47,775 nt of DNA from Lysobacterales bacterium (GCA_029859505.1 JAOUCZ010000002.1:1-47775); one strand, 5' to 3'. Shown: positions 17,496 to 26,945, counted from the stretch's first letter. Numbers and translations are program-made. Notes: a model not told the origin generated them from the sequence alone.

Positions 17496-17774
17496 ATGGA
17501 TCAAGAAGAGAAAGACGCCGGTACGATTTCTGCCCTGATGCTCAGAATGACGGAAACCCGCCTGCCCAGGGCGCAGCGGTTGCTGGACAAGGTCAACGAT
17601 GGCAATACACTCAGCGATAATGACATCCGCTTTCTGAAAAGGGTGTTTAGAGACAGCAGGAGTAATCAGTCATTGTTCAAACGCAACCCCGAACTTATCG
17701 ATCTCGTGTCCCGTTTCATCGACCTGTATGCTGAAATCGTTGAAAAGGCACTCGAGAACGAAAAATTCAGATAG
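17496..17774 (+). CDS. Small conserved-looking helical protein, function unknown
   Basis: 92 residues, highly charged and helical (MTETRLPRAQRLLDKVNDG, DNDIRFLKRVFRDS, PELIDLVSRFIDLYAEIVEK), without signal peptide, membrane helix or cysteines. It is transcribed divergently from the two GTPase genes with 96 bases between starts, and converges with hemE. I do not recognise the family. Composition and codon use look like a real gene; function cannot be proposed beyond a possible link to the GTPases. Confidence 0.65.
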   Translation: MDQEEKDAGTISALMLRMTETRLPRAQRLLDKVNDGNTLSDNDIRFLKRVFRDSRSNQSLFKRNPELIDLVSRFIDLYAEIVEKALENEKFR

Positions 17775-17810
17775 TTTTTAAGCCGGCCGCCCGATATTAG
17801 CAGGGCGCCT

Positions 17811-18881
17811 TCAATCCTTATGCCATGACATGCTGTGTTCACGAACGCTTTGGGTAAGAACCGTCATGTGGTGAGGATCAACTTCTGGCGTTATGCCGTG
17901 TCCGAGGTTAAATACATGACCGCTGCCTTTTCCAAAACTGGCCAGGGTTTCTATAACCTGTGACTCAATGATCTCCGGATTTGTCAGCATGATGGCCGGG
18001 TCAAGATTGCCCTGCAGGGACACACGCTCACCCACCCGGCTCCTGGCCTCGGCAAGCGTTATTGTCCAGTCCACACCCACTCCATCGCAACCGGTATCGG
18101 CAATCGCTTCGAGGTGTGAATTGCAGCCCTTGCAGAACAATACTACCGGGATGGTCTTGCCATCGTAGCTACGGTGCAGGCCATTGACGATTTTTTCCAG
18201 GTACTGCAAAGAAAAAGACCGGAACATTTCAGGTGACAGCGCACCACCCCAGGTGTCAAAAATTTGTACGGCCTGTGCACCACTTTCAATTTGTGCATTG
18301 AGATAATCGATGACAGCATCTGCCAGTTTGTCGAGTAATAAATGGGCTGTTTGCGGATCGCCATAAATCATACGTTTGATTTTAGCGAATGCCTTGCTGG
18401 ATCCGCCTTCTACCATATAGGTGGCCAGCGTCCATGGACTGCCGCTGAACCCAATCAGAGGCACATCACCATTCAGGTTCTTGCGTATCAACGAGACTGC
18501 ATCCATGACATAGGCTAGCGAGGTCGACGGATCAGGCCGTTTTAGCTGCTCGACATCTGCTGCAGACTGGACAGTTTTTTCAAATTTGGGCCCTTCGCCT
18601 TCGACAAAATACAGCCCGAGACCCATCGCATCGGGAATCGTGAGGATATCCGAAAATAAAATTGCAGCATCAAGCGGAAACCTGCGCAGGGGTTGCAACG
18701 TAACCTCACAGGCAAGCTCCGGGTTGGTGCAGAGGTTCATAAAGCTACCCGCCTGCGCTCGTAGTTGCCGGTATTCCGGCAGATATCGGCCGGCTTGCCG
18801 CATTACCCACAGGGGTGTTCTTTCGGTTGGTTGACGGAGTAATGCCTTGATGTACAGATCGTTTTTCAATGGTGAATTCAT
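17811..18881 (-). CDS. hemE: Uroporphyrinogen decarboxylase
   Basis: Catalyses the four decarboxylations that turn uroporphyrinogen III into coproporphyrinogen III in haem synthesis; cytosolic. The 356-residue length is normal. The family signature [15 protein letters not shown] is at residues 24-38, with the [12 protein letters not shown] and [17 protein letters not shown] segments, the latter around the second signature, and [12 protein letters not shown] near the C-terminus. It lies 22 bases after aroB on the same strand, the last gene of an aroK-aroB-hemE run that is seen in many Gammaproteobacteria. Nothing unusual in the sequence. Confidence 0.98.
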   Translation of the reverse strand: MNSPLKNDLYIKALLRQPTERTPLWVMRQAGRYLPEYRQLRAQAGSFMNLCTNPELACEVTLQPLRRFPLDAAILFSDILTIPDAMGLGLYFVEGEGPKFEKTVQSAADVEQLKRPDPSTSLAYVMDAVSLIRKNLNGDVPLIGFSGSPWTLATYMVEGGSSKAFAKIKRMIYGDPQTAHLLLDKLADAVIDYLNAQIESGAQAVQIFDTWGGALSPEMFRSFSLQYLEKIVNGLHRSYDGKTIPVVLFCKGCNSHLEAIADTGCDGVGVDWTITLAEARSRVGERVSLQGNLDPAIMLTNPEIIESQVIETLASFGKGSGHVFNLGHGITPEVDPHHMTVLTQSVREHSMSWHKD

Positions 18882-18903
18882 GGGTTGCTCAATGATTTCC
18901 TGC

Positions 18904-19989
18904 TTATGTTACTGATTGACTGGCTTTGATTGCCGCAGCAATCTCCGATATATCTGAGGTGCTGTCGATAATCCCGTGACCGGCGGATTTTACCAGTATT
19001 AGCCTGGTTGAGCCGGCAATGACTTTTTTGTCCAGCTTCATGGTATCAATGATGTCATCCGGGTCCATGGCCGCCGGCAGTTCCAGAGGTAAGTTGAAGG
19101 ACTGGAGTAACTTGCCCAGACGATCACTGAACCCGGCCTCGCATAGGCCTCTGAGTTCACTGAGCCTGCTTGCCACCATCATACCGATTGCCACAGCCTC
19201 TCCGTGCAAATAGGTCCGGTAGTGGGTCAGGGTTTCCAGGGCATGGCCAAAACTATGCCCGAAGTTCAACAGTGCCCGGACACCTGCCTCACGTTCATCT
19301 TCGGCGACGACATCGGCCTTGTTGGCGATGCTGCGACTGATCATGCCGGTGAGTGCTGCGGGTTCCCTGGCCATGATTGCCGGGCCGTTGTCTTCCAGCC
19401 ATGTCAGAAATTCTTTATCTCTGATGGCTGCTATTTTGACCACTTCTGACAAACCAGCCGAAAACTCACGTGCCGGTAGTGTTTCCAGTGTGTCTATATC
19501 AACCACTACTGCCACTGGCTGGTGAAAGGCGCCGATCAGGTTCTTTCCCCTTGGGTGATTGAAGCCGGTCTTACCTCCCACCGAGGCATCCACCTGTGCA
19601 AGCAGACTGGTGGGCATCTGGATAAAATTGATTCCCCGCATGTAACTTGCCGCAGCAAAACCACCCAAATCACCGACGACCCCGCCACCCAGGGTGATTA
19701 TTGTCGTATCCCGGGTACCGCCTATTGCGATCAGTTTGTCGATGATCTGCGACCAGAATTCTGATGTTTTAAAGCTTTCACCATCCGGCAGAATCAGGCT
19801 ATGGACATTCACGCCCGTCAATGACGCCGCGAGTTTGTAAAGGTACAGAGGTGCAACGGTTTCATTGGTTACAATGAGTACAGTGCTTCCGCCGGGCATC
19901 TCGAATACTGAATTTACATCACTGAGCAGACCGGAACCGATGGTTACCAGGTAGCTGCGCTCAGCCAGGTCAATTTTAACTGTCTGCAT
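18904..19989 (-). CDS. aroB: 3-dehydroquinate synthase
   Basis: Converts DAHP to 3-dehydroquinate, the second step of the shikimate pathway, using NAD and a divalent metal. It is 361 residues. Visible landmarks are the NAD-binding [38 protein letters not shown], and the metal-binding segments [29 protein letters not shown] and [14 protein letters not shown] lies 7 bases before the ATG, inside the end of aroK (14-base overlap), so the two are co-translated. The sequence looks complete and active. Confidence 0.98.
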   Translation of the reverse strand: MQTVKIDLAERSYLVTIGSGLLSDVNSVFEMPGGSTVLIVTNETVAPLYLYKLAASLTGVNVHSLILPDGESFKTSEFWSQIIDKLIAIGGTRDTTIITLGGGVVGDLGGFAAASYMRGINFIQMPTSLLAQVDASVGGKTGFNHPRGKNLIGAFHQPVAVVVDIDTLETLPAREFSAGLSEVVKIAAIRDKEFLTWLEDNGPAIMAREPAALTGMISRSIANKADVVAEDEREAGVRALLNFGHSFGHALETLTHYRTYLHGEAVAIGMMVASRLSELRGLCEAGFSDRLGKLLQSFNLPLELPAAMDPDDIIDTMKLDKKVIAGSTRLILVKSAGHGIIDSTSDISEIAAAIKASQSVT

Positions 19990-20536
19990 TTGAGTGCTCC
20001 TGCTTTAATGTGTCCAGCCGTTCCAAAATGGCGGTTGAAAGCGCCTTTGCAGTTGCGTACACGCTTGAGTTTCGGGTGCTGAATACCAGGTCAGCCGTTG
20101 CATCATAGAGTGGATTGCGCACGCTGGCGAGGTCAAGTAATCGTTGCTTCCTGTCCTCGGCTTGCAACAGGGGCCGGCTTTTGTCCTTGCTTAGCCTCTT
20201 GAGTTGATTTTCTATACTGGTTTGAAGATAAACAACCAAACCACGCGAACGCAGCAGGCGGCGATTCTCTTCATTACAGACCGTGCCACCGCCCGTTGCA
20301 ATCAAAACACCGGTTTTTTCAGTCAGTTGTTTCAGCAGCTGGCTCTCTCTGAGTCGAAACCCTGCTTCACCTTCAAGATCAAATATCAGGTTAACGCTGG
20401 CACCGGTTAATCGTTCAAGTTCATGGTCGCAGTCATAAAACTCCAGGCCGAACATTTTCGCCAGTTGTTTGCCAATCGTAGATTTGCCTGAACCCATCGG
20501 CCCTATAAGGAAAATATTTTGCCTTTGCATTTTCAT
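19976..20536 (-). CDS. aroK: Shikimate kinase
   Basis: Phosphorylates shikimate with ATP; cytosolic. Walker A is GPMGSGKST, the shikimate-binding part is YDCDHELERLTGASVNLIFD and FRLRES, with the GGGTVCNEENRRLL glycine loop and the RPLLQ lid region. The frame can be opened from a TTG at 20569, but family alignment favours the ATG at 20536 (186 residues; the ATG at 20530 is also possible), because the protein should begin just before QNIFLIGPMG. It is the first gene of aroK-aroB-hemE and is divergent from the exosortase gene. Confidence 0.96.
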   Translation of the reverse strand: MKMQRQNIFLIGPMGSGKSTIGKQLAKMFGLEFYDCDHELERLTGASVNLIFDLEGEAGFRLRESQLLKQLTEKTGVLIATGGGTVCNEENRRLLRSRGLVVYLQTSIENQLKRLSKDKSRPLLQAEDRKQRLLDLASVRNPLYDATADLVFSTRNSSVYATAKALSTAILERLDTLKQEHSNADS

Positions 20537-20629
20537 CAGATGTTGCTTGATACCATAAACGGCGTGCAAGCCTGATTGGCATTGGGTACCATTGCTGCGT
20601 TCTGTTTAATAGCTATGGCGGCAGGTTTA

Positions 20630-21145
20630 ATGCTTAGGTTTTTTATCATATTCTCAGTTTTACTGATCGGGCTTTTTACAATTGAGCTTTTTCAATCAGC
20701 GGAAAAGTACATCATCCTACCCTTTACATCAACGGTTGCGGATGTCAGTGTCTGGATTGTCCAGTCATTTGATGAGAATGTAATTGCCTCAGGCAACGTG
20801 ATTCGTGACAAGGTTTCAGGGTTTGGCGTACGTATTGAGCGGGGTTGTAACGGTCTTGAGGCCGTCATCATTTTGTTCTCCGCAATTTTTGCTTTTCCGG
20901 CACCCTTTAAAAACAAGTTGATTGGTTTTGTTGCGGGTTTCTTTGCCATCCAACTACTTAACCTGGTCAGAATTATAAGCCTTTATTATCTTGGCCAATG
21001 GAATTACACCGCGTTTGAATGGTTCCACCTGTATTTGTGGCAGGCCCTGATTATTCTCGATGCTTTGGTTGTCTGGCTCATATGGTTGCGAACCCTGCCA
21101 GGCTCCCGGGCACGTCCGAGTGACCCGGAGCCGAAACCGGCGTAA
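20630..21145 (+). CDS. xrtH: Exosortase H-like membrane transpeptidase
   Basis: A polytopic inner-membrane cysteine protease of the exosortase family, which cuts and anchors exported proteins with a C-terminal sorting signal. At 171 residues it is the small H type (IPTLxxWG-CTERM-specific) rather than the large EpsH kind. The triad is C73 (in RGCNGLEA), R114 (in LLNLVRIISLYYLG) and H133 (in FEWFHLYLWQ). The frame is open from a TTG at 20576, but I choose ATG 20630 because family members begin right before RFFxxF and AGG lies upstream. It overlaps the next gene in TAATG. I found no CTERM-bearing protein in the window, so its substrates lie elsewhere. Confidence 0.85.
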   Translation: MLRFFIIFSVLLIGLFTIELFQSAEKYIILPFTSTVADVSVWIVQSFDENVIASGNVIRDKVSGFGVRIERGCNGLEAVIILFSAIFAFPAPFKNKLIGFVAGFFAIQLLNLVRIISLYYLGQWNYTAFEWFHLYLWQALIILDALVVWLIWLRTLPGSRARPSDPEPKPA

Positions 21146-21978
21146 TGCGAGTATTGATTGCCGGTTGCGGCGATGTAGGAAACGTTCTGGCCGCTTCACT
21201 GCTTCAGGATGGTCATGTTGTTTATGGCTTGAAACGTGATATTTCCACCTTGCCCGATGGCGTAAAGGCTATCGGGGCAGATCTCTTAAACCCCGCGACC
21301 CTGACCGATCTGCCGCAAGATATTGATAGCCTGGTGTTTATGCCAACCCCGGCGCGTCGTGATCAGGCGGCTTATGAAGACATTTTCATCAAGGGTTTGC
21401 AAAACCTTTGGTCAGCCCTTAAACAGGTCCCGGCCAGAACGGTGCTGGTTTCCAGTACTGCTGTATTTGGCGAGAACAACGGTGCCTGGGTCAATGAGGA
21501 AACAAATCCCGGCCCCACTGGTTTTAACGGCAGGGTGCTACTTAAAATGGAGGAGCTCGCCAGTCGTATTACAAGAAACCCGGTTGTTGTCAGAATCTCT
21601 GGTATCTATGGACCGGGCCGTGAAAGATTGATCAGGCTGGCCACTTCAGACGGACTCGAAATTCAACAATCCCCGCCTTATTACACCAACCGTATCCATC
21701 GTGATGACGCGGCGGCGGCACTGAAACATCTATTAGAACTAGAAAAACCGGACTCCTTGTACGTCGCAACTGACGATCTGCCGGCACCCAGGTATGAAGT
21801 TGTCGAATGGCTGGCAAAAGCGCAGGGTTGTGCCTCACCCAAAGGGATTGCTGATGAACACGCCGCTCGCGGCAAGCGCATAAGTAATCAGAAACTTCGT
21901 GACAGTGGGTTCACTTTGTCATATCCGGATTACCGGAAAGGCTACGCGGCGGTTATGAAGCAGCGCTCGGAGGCTTGA
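21145..21978 (+). CDS. NAD(P)-dependent epimerase/dehydratase (SDR, YeeZ-like)
   Basis: 277 residues of an extended-type short-chain dehydrogenase/reductase. The N-terminal nucleotide-binding motif is VLIAGCGDVGNVLA (a GxGxxG form), followed by the SSTAVFGEN segment and RISGIYGPGR, typical of SDR proteins related to YeeZ. The usual catalytic YxxxK is not evident (the region reads NGRVLLKMEELASR), so it may be an atypical or non-catalytic member. Its start overlaps the exosortase stop by one base (TAATG), so the two are translated together. The substrate is unknown. Confidence 0.85.
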   Translation: MRVLIAGCGDVGNVLAASLLQDGHVVYGLKRDISTLPDGVKAIGADLLNPATLTDLPQDIDSLVFMPTPARRDQAAYEDIFIKGLQNLWSALKQVPARTVLVSSTAVFGENNGAWVNEETNPGPTGFNGRVLLKMEELASRITRNPVVVRISGIYGPGRERLIRLATSDGLEIQQSPPYYTNRIHRDDAAAALKHLLELEKPDSLYVATDDLPAPRYEVVEWLAKAQGCASPKGIADEHAARGKRISNQKLRDSGFTLSYPDYRKGYAAVMKQRSEA

Positions 21979-21997
21979 GAAAAGGTAACTGCCAGAC

Positions 21998-22441
21998 TCA
22001 CTCGGTGTAAAACTGCTGCCTGAATTTTACTTTGTAAGGTTTGCTCTGACCCTCGGGTGTGACCATTACGGTGAAGTCGAAGGATTCCATGTTTCTGACT
22101 GATAATTCACCGACGTAGTAGATTGCCTCGCCGTTTTCATCAATTTCCCTCATCTCCACCACGCGGGTTTGACCTGTCAGGTTGCGGCCGGAAGCGGTCA
22201 CCGTGGCTTTTACGGCCTTTGGAGATTGACCTTCCGTGTTCTTCAAAACCGATATATTGATCAGAGCACGACTGTCTGAGCGCCGGATCCCGTACGCCTT
22301 GGCCGCCTCGGGAGAAATCAGGCTGGAGTTCAGCGCGTTGTAATGAATGGTGTAGTCGCCAAACTGTTTTGACTGTTGTGCATTGGCGGTCAATGACGAC
22401 AAAGCGACGAGAAAAGTGAGGGCTACGAACAGTTTTTTCAT
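21998..22441 (-). CDS. Exported DUF4426 protein
   Basis: 147 residues with a clear signal peptide (cleavage after TANA, about residue 21) and one small beta-rich domain typical of DUF4426 (QFGDYTIHYNALNSSLISPE, and a KVKFRQQFYTE end). It is expected to be periplasmic. In Pseudomonas and relatives the same family sits downstream of yggT in the yggS-proC-yggT neighbourhood, which is also its position here (76 bases after yggT). Function is not established. Confidence 0.88.
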   Translation of the reverse strand: MKKLFVALTFLVALSSLTANAQQSKQFGDYTIHYNALNSSLISPEAAKAYGIRRSDSRALINISVLKNTEGQSPKAVKATVTASGRNLTGQTRVVEMREIDENGEAIYYVGELSVRNMESFDFTVMVTPEGQSKPYKVKFRQQFYTE

Positions 22442-22517
22442 CTATCAACTCCTCCTGGTAAGTACCTGGGTTAACTCATTCAACTACGACAGCATATTTC
22501 TGAAGGTCTCCACGCCA

Positions 22518-23054
22518 TTACCATCCTAGCAGAAGCAAAAGGGCGCGCAGTGCGATCAAGGCAAACAAGGGTGAGAGATCGACTCCACCCATTGTCGGCA
22601 GTAGCTTGTTAATTGGCCTCAATACCGGCTCGGTCAACTGGTAGATCAGTGGGATTAGCGGGTGCCGTGACTGACTTGCTATCCAGCTGACAATTACCCT
22701 CGCAATGATCAGTACAAAGTAGGTCAAAAGAAGCGCGATTAATAGTTTTCTGACCGCAAATACAAGTAGAAACTGAAAACCAAAATCTGTTTGACTGAGG
22801 AGGCCGATCACCACAAGTTGCAACAGTTCCAGCAATAGCATGACCACTACCGACGCGGTATCCAGTTTGCCAATAGATGGAATGAGACGCCGGGCGGGAA
22901 CCAGTATAGGGTTGGTCACCTTGACCAGAAACTGGCTTAAGGGATTGTAAAAGTCGGCCCTGACCCATTGTAGTAACAACCGAAGCAAGATCGCTGTCAC
23001 ATAAAGGTCTGTCAGTGTGCTGACCAGGTAAATAAGTGCGCCCGTGGTGTTCAT
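22518..23054 (-). CDS. yggT: YggT family membrane protein
   Basis: 178 residues with two copies of the YggT domain. Each has a hydrophobic segment and a [L/V]xxPxxRLIP- or LxPINKLLP-type motif (NPILVPARRLIPSIGKLD and EPVLRPINKLLPTMGGVD). About four membrane helices are seen. Its ATG overlaps the proC stop by 4 bases. YggT proteins have been linked to osmotic tolerance and cell-envelope biogenesis, but the molecular role is uncertain. Confidence 0.93.
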   Translation of the reverse strand: MNTTGALIYLVSTLTDLYVTAILLRLLLQWVRADFYNPLSQFLVKVTNPILVPARRLIPSIGKLDTASVVVMLLLELLQLVVIGLLSQTDFGFQFLLVFAVRKLLIALLLTYFVLIIARVIVSWIASQSRHPLIPLIYQLTEPVLRPINKLLPTMGGVDLSPLFALIALRALLLLLGW

Positions 23055-23869
23055 GAATCTGTCTCGTCGCCGGCAAGTTCCTGTCCACGCCGGGTGGCTG
23101 CCGTAATGGCTGAATCTATCAGTTGTTCAAAGTGACCGTCATTGAGAGTTTCAATCGCGGCCTGGGTGGTGCCGCCCGGAGTGGTCACCTGTTGACGGAG
23201 TTCAATGACATCGGTATCGCTTTGAACCGCCATGACGCTGGAACCATGGGCGGTGTGTAACGCAAGCCTGGCCGCCACATCCGCCGGCAAACCCAACCGG
23301 GTTCCAGCGTTACGCAGGCATTCAACAAGGTAATAGAAATAAGCGGGTCCGCTGCCTGAAAGCGCGGTCACAACATCCAGCAGCTTTTCCTTGTCCAGCC
23401 ATACAATTTCGCCCGCGGACTCCATTAAATTCTGTGACAACTCACGTTGGGCGAGAGAGCAATTGACACGTGCATACATGGCGGTTATGCCCAGGCCAAT
23501 CAGTGCGGGTGTGTTTGGCATGGTACGTACAATGGGTGGATTGGCATTCAGGTGTGCAGCTATTTTACTGGTGGGTATTCCGGCAACAATGGATATGATC
23601 AGTTGTTGGTCGGTGACAAGATCCTGTATCTCATCGAGTACGTAGGACAATACCTGGGGTTTGACCGCCAGTACGATGGCATCCATTCCCTTGATGGCAT
23701 CCGATGCTTGCTCATAGCAGGCCACCGGCCAGCGTTTTTGCAGAAACGCCCTCGCTTCTGCATTGGGGTCGGCAACCTGTACCTGATCAACAACGTGGCG
23801 TGAGGCAAACAGGCTGCTGATCAATGCTGTGGCCATATTGCCACCACCAATAAATCCGATTCTCATCAA
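23051..23869 (-). CDS. proC: Pyrroline-5-carboxylate reductase
   Basis: Last step of proline synthesis, reducing P5C with NAD(P)H; cytosolic decamer in characterised members. 272 residues, normal length. The Rossmann motif is IGFIGGGNMATALI at the N-terminus; VRTMPNTPALIG and ALSGSGPAYFYYLVE are family signatures, and the C-terminal VTTPGGTTQAAIE is the P5CR signature. It lies between yggS (19-base gap) and yggT (4-base overlap). Confidence 0.98.
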   Translation of the reverse strand: MMRIGFIGGGNMATALISSLFASRHVVDQVQVADPNAEARAFLQKRWPVACYEQASDAIKGMDAIVLAVKPQVLSYVLDEIQDLVTDQQLIISIVAGIPTSKIAAHLNANPPIVRTMPNTPALIGLGITAMYARVNCSLAQRELSQNLMESAGEIVWLDKEKLLDVVTALSGSGPAYFYYLVECLRNAGTRLGLPADVAARLALHTAHGSSVMAVQSDTDVIELRQQVTTPGGTTQAAIETLNDGHFEQLIDSAITAATRRGQELAGDETDS

Positions 23870-23888
23870 TTATCCTCGTAAAAAACTC

Positions 23889-24575
23889 TCATGATTCGCG
23901 AGGCCCAAACAAGTCGGTTCCAATTCGAACCATGGTACTGCCCTCGCTAATGGCGACTTCAAGGTCGGATGACATCCCCATGGATAATGTGTCAATGTCA
24001 TGACCTTCATCCTTGAGGGTTTCAAATAGGGCCTTTACCTTGCGAAAGCTCTCATGTTGTTCGTTTAAATTGCCTGTCACCCTGGGAATCGCCATCAATC
24101 CTCTCAGCCGTATATTATCGAGACCGTGTGCAAGCGCCGCCAATTGCAAAATTTCTTCCGGTGTGGCCCCGGACTTTTGTGGTTCCTGATCAATATTAAC
24201 CTGTAAGCAGACATTGAGCGGTTGCAGGGAATCCGGTCGTTGGGATGATAAGCGGTTAAGAACTTTCTGCCTGTCGACACTTTGAACCCATTGAAAATTT
24301 TCCGCAATAGCACGGGTCTTGTTGGATTGACAGGTGCCGATGAAGTGCCATTGCAGATCAAGGTCAGCCAGCTCCTGTTGCTTGTGCAAAGCCTCCTGAA
24401 GCTGATTTTCACCAAAAGATCGTACTCCCAGTTTGTTCAGTTCAATAATTTTTACAGCATTATGCCTTTTGCCGACGGCAAGCAAAGTAACCCCATCAGG
24501 CGGTTTTCCAGCAGCGAGGCAAGCTTGTTCGATTCTTTTTTGGACCAGTTTCAGTCGTTTTATTGCGTCATTCAT
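23889..24575 (-). CDS. yggS: YggS/PLPBP pyridoxal phosphate homeostasis protein
   Basis: A 228-residue single-domain TIM-barrel protein that binds pyridoxal 5'-phosphate through a lysine (in LLAVGKRHNAVKI) and helps balance cellular PLP and amino-acid pools; it is not known to be an enzyme. Other landmarks are FGENQLQEA, WHFIGTCQSNKTRAI, NIDQEPQKSG and the C-terminal SMGMSSDLEVAISEGSTMVR, which carries the phosphate-binding site. It is the first gene of yggS-proC-yggT and is divergent from pilT. Confidence 0.97.
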   Translation of the reverse strand: MNDAIKRLKLVQKRIEQACLAAGKPPDGVTLLAVGKRHNAVKIIELNKLGVRSFGENQLQEALHKQQELADLDLQWHFIGTCQSNKTRAIAENFQWVQSVDRQKVLNRLSSQRPDSLQPLNVCLQVNIDQEPQKSGATPEEILQLAALAHGLDNIRLRGLMAIPRVTGNLNEQHESFRKVKALFETLKDEGHDIDTLSMGMSSDLEVAISEGSTMVRIGTDLFGPRES

Positions 24576-24706
24576 GTTGCAGCATGCGTATGCAAGGTCT
24601 ATTGTTACGGTAGTTTCAAACTAACCATGGATTGGGTTTAAGTATTTTTCAATTAATGATTCATCATGTATTGTAACGCGACCAGTGTCCGTGCAAGGAG
24701 GGTTTA

Positions 24707-25744
24707 ATGGATATTGCTGAGCTGCTTGCCTTTGCGGTAAAAAACAAGGCTTCAGATCTTCACCTGTCATCTGCTCTACCACCCATGATTCGTGTGGATG
24801 GTGATTTACGCAAGCTGAATTTGCCTGCTCTGGACAACCAACAATTGACCGAGTTGCTCTACAGTACAATGAGTGATCATCAGCGACGCGACTTTGAGGC
24901 CAATCTCGAGGTAGATTTCTCATACGCGGTTCCGGGGCTTGCCCGGTTTCGTGTTAACTGTTTCCATCAGGACCGGGGTGTTGGTGGTGCGTTTCGTACC
25001 ATTCCTGCTGCAGTCTGGACCCTCGAAGATATTGGCGCTCCACCATCATTCAGGGAGATCATCAATGTTCCTCGTGGCCTGGTACTGGTAACCGGTCCAA
25101 CCGGTTCAGGTAAGTCAACGACCCTGGCCGCGATGATTGATAACCTCAATACTACACAGGCCGGGCACATCCTGACGATTGAAGATCCGATCGAATTTGT
25201 GCACCAATCGAAGAAATGCCTGATAAATCAGCGTGAAATTCATCGTGATACACATGGCTTTAACCAGGCGCTGCGTTCAGCTCTGCGTGAAGATCCGGAT
25301 ATTATCCTGGTGGGTGAAATGCGGGATATTGAAACGATTCGACTTGCCTTGACCGCAGCAGAGACCGGTCATCTGGTTTTTGCAACACTACATACCAGTT
25401 CAGCTGCCAAGACCATTGATCGTATTATCGATGTGTTCCCGGCAGGTGAGAAATCGATGGTGCGTTCGATGTTGTCGGAGTCCCTGCGTGCGGTTATTGC
25501 GCAAACGCTGATGAAGAGAATCGGCGGAGGTCGTATTGCTGCACACGAGATCATGTTAGCTACACCTGCCATCCGTAACCTGATACGTGAGGACAAGGTA
25601 GCGCAAATGTATTCAGCTATTCAGACGGGTCAGAATGTCGGAATGCACACACTTGACCAATATCTGGAGGGCTTAGTGGCAAGAGGAATTGTTGCCCGTC
25701 AGGAGGCTGCCAGGAAAGCGGTAGACCGCAAACTATTTATGTAG
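24707..25744 (+). CDS. pilT: Type IV pilus retraction ATPase PilT
   Basis: A hexameric cytoplasmic ATPase that powers pilus retraction and twitching. 345 residues. Walker A is GPTGSGKSTT, the Asp box is TIEDPIEFVH, Walker B is IILVGEMRDIETI and the His box is AETGHLVFATLHTSSA. The C-terminus has the PilT-type AIRNLIREDK. GGAGG at 24697-24701 is an unusually good ribosome binding site. It precedes pilU by 62 bases and is divergent from yggS, the usual arrangement. No pilin or pilMNOPQ gene lies in this window. Confidence 0.98.
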   Translation: MDIAELLAFAVKNKASDLHLSSALPPMIRVDGDLRKLNLPALDNQQLTELLYSTMSDHQRRDFEANLEVDFSYAVPGLARFRVNCFHQDRGVGGAFRTIPAAVWTLEDIGAPPSFREIINVPRGLVLVTGPTGSGKSTTLAAMIDNLNTTQAGHILTIEDPIEFVHQSKKCLINQREIHRDTHGFNQALRSALREDPDIILVGEMRDIETIRLALTAAETGHLVFATLHTSSAAKTIDRIIDVFPAGEKSMVRSMLSESLRAVIAQTLMKRIGGGRIAAHEIMLATPAIRNLIREDKVAQMYSAIQTGQNVGMHTLDQYLEGLVARGIVARQEAARKAVDRKLFM

Positions 25745-25806
25745 GATGTTACACCGGCAAGTCCATTTGGGGAGCTGATTAGAAATTTGATGTTGGAGAT
25801 GCAGAG

Positions 25807-26928
25807 ATGAGTGTAGTAGAAGGCTGGTTAAAGCACGTTCACGAAGAAAAGGGTTCTGACCTTTTTGTCACGGCGGATGCGCCACCTTGCATAAAGGTCA
25901 ATGGCAAAATCCGGGCAATTTCCACCGAGGTACTGTTAGCCGATGAGGTTAGCGAAATAGTTAAAAGCCTCATGACAAAGAAACAGATCCGGGAATTTGA
26001 CGAAACACTGGAATGTCAATTTGCCATTGCACTTGGCGAGGACGTCCGGTTTCGTGTCAGTGCTTTTTATCAGCAGGCACAGGTTGGCATGGTATGCCGT
26101 CGCATCGAAACAGTCATCCCGACATTTGAAGAGCTTGGCCTGCCGGATTTATTGACAGATCTGTCCATGGCTAAACGCGGAATTGTTCTGTTTGTTGGTG
26201 CTACTGGTTCCGGCAAATCAACTTCATTGGCAGCCATGATTGGCTACCGTAACAAGAGACTGAGCGGGCATATCATTTCGGTAGAAGATCCGATTGAGTA
26301 CGTGCATTTTCACGGTAAAAGCCTGGTGACCCAGCGCGAGGTGGGAATTGATACGGACTCATTTGAAGTAGCTTTGCGTAACACCCTTCGGCAGGCGCCT
26401 GATGTCATCATGATTGGTGAGGTTCGCACCAGGGAAACCATGGAATACGCCATTACTTTTGCTGAAACCGGTCATCTTGTGTTGTGTACATTGCATGCCA
26501 ATAATGCCAACCAGGCCCTCGACCGTATATTGCATTTCTTCCCCGAAGAGGCAAAAGAGCAGGTATTGCTGGATTTATCTTTCAATATGAAGTCAATCGT
26601 TGCACAGCAGTTGATTCCTTCGGCAGATCAGACCCGACGCTGGGCGGCGGTCGAGATTCTTCTTGCTACACCACTGGTGCAGGAAAGAATTCGTAACGGC
26701 GAGATCACCGAACTTAAGAAGATCATGAAGGAATCCGCACACCATGGCATGGTCACTTTCGATCAGTGCCTGTTCGGTATGTACAAGGAAGGCAAAATCA
26801 CATATGACGAGGCCATCAGGCATGCGGATTCGGCCAATGAGGTCCGTCTGGCTGTGAAGATGTCTGAAGGCGGTGATGCTGACTCCCTTTCAGAGAGGCT
26901 CAGGGATGTTGAATTGTTGGACATATAG
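25807..26928 (+). CDS. pilU: PilT-like accessory ATPase PilU
   Basis: 373 residues, a PilT paralogue that supports retraction together with PilT. Walker A is GATGSGKSTS, the Asp box is SVEDPIEYVHFHG, Walker B is VIMIGEVRTRETM and the His box is AETGHLVLCTLHANN. Compared with PilT it has a longer C-terminus (KMSEGGDADSLSERLRDVEL), as is usual for PilU. It lies directly after pilT and is probably co-transcribed; an intrinsic terminator is found 160 bases after the stop. Confidence 0.96.
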   Translation: MSVVEGWLKHVHEEKGSDLFVTADAPPCIKVNGKIRAISTEVLLADEVSEIVKSLMTKKQIREFDETLECQFAIALGEDVRFRVSAFYQQAQVGMVCRRIETVIPTFEELGLPDLLTDLSMAKRGIVLFVGATGSGKSTSLAAMIGYRNKRLSGHIISVEDPIEYVHFHGKSLVTQREVGIDTDSFEVALRNTLRQAPDVIMIGEVRTRETMEYAITFAETGHLVLCTLHANNANQALDRILHFFPEEAKEQVLLDLSFNMKSIVAQQLIPSADQTRRWAAVEILLATPLVQERIRNGEITELKKIMKESAHHGMVTFDQCLFGMYKEGKITYDEAIRHADSANEVRLAVKMSEGGDADSLSERLRDVELLDI

Positions 26929-26945
26929 CCAGCTTAATGCCAAGG

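Noticed and set aside
17775-17810. GC-rich imperfect inverted repeat between the small gene and hemE
   Set aside because: The two arms (GCCGCCC and GGGCGCC) mismatch within the stem, and there is no T tract in the correct place, so it is not a convincing terminator.
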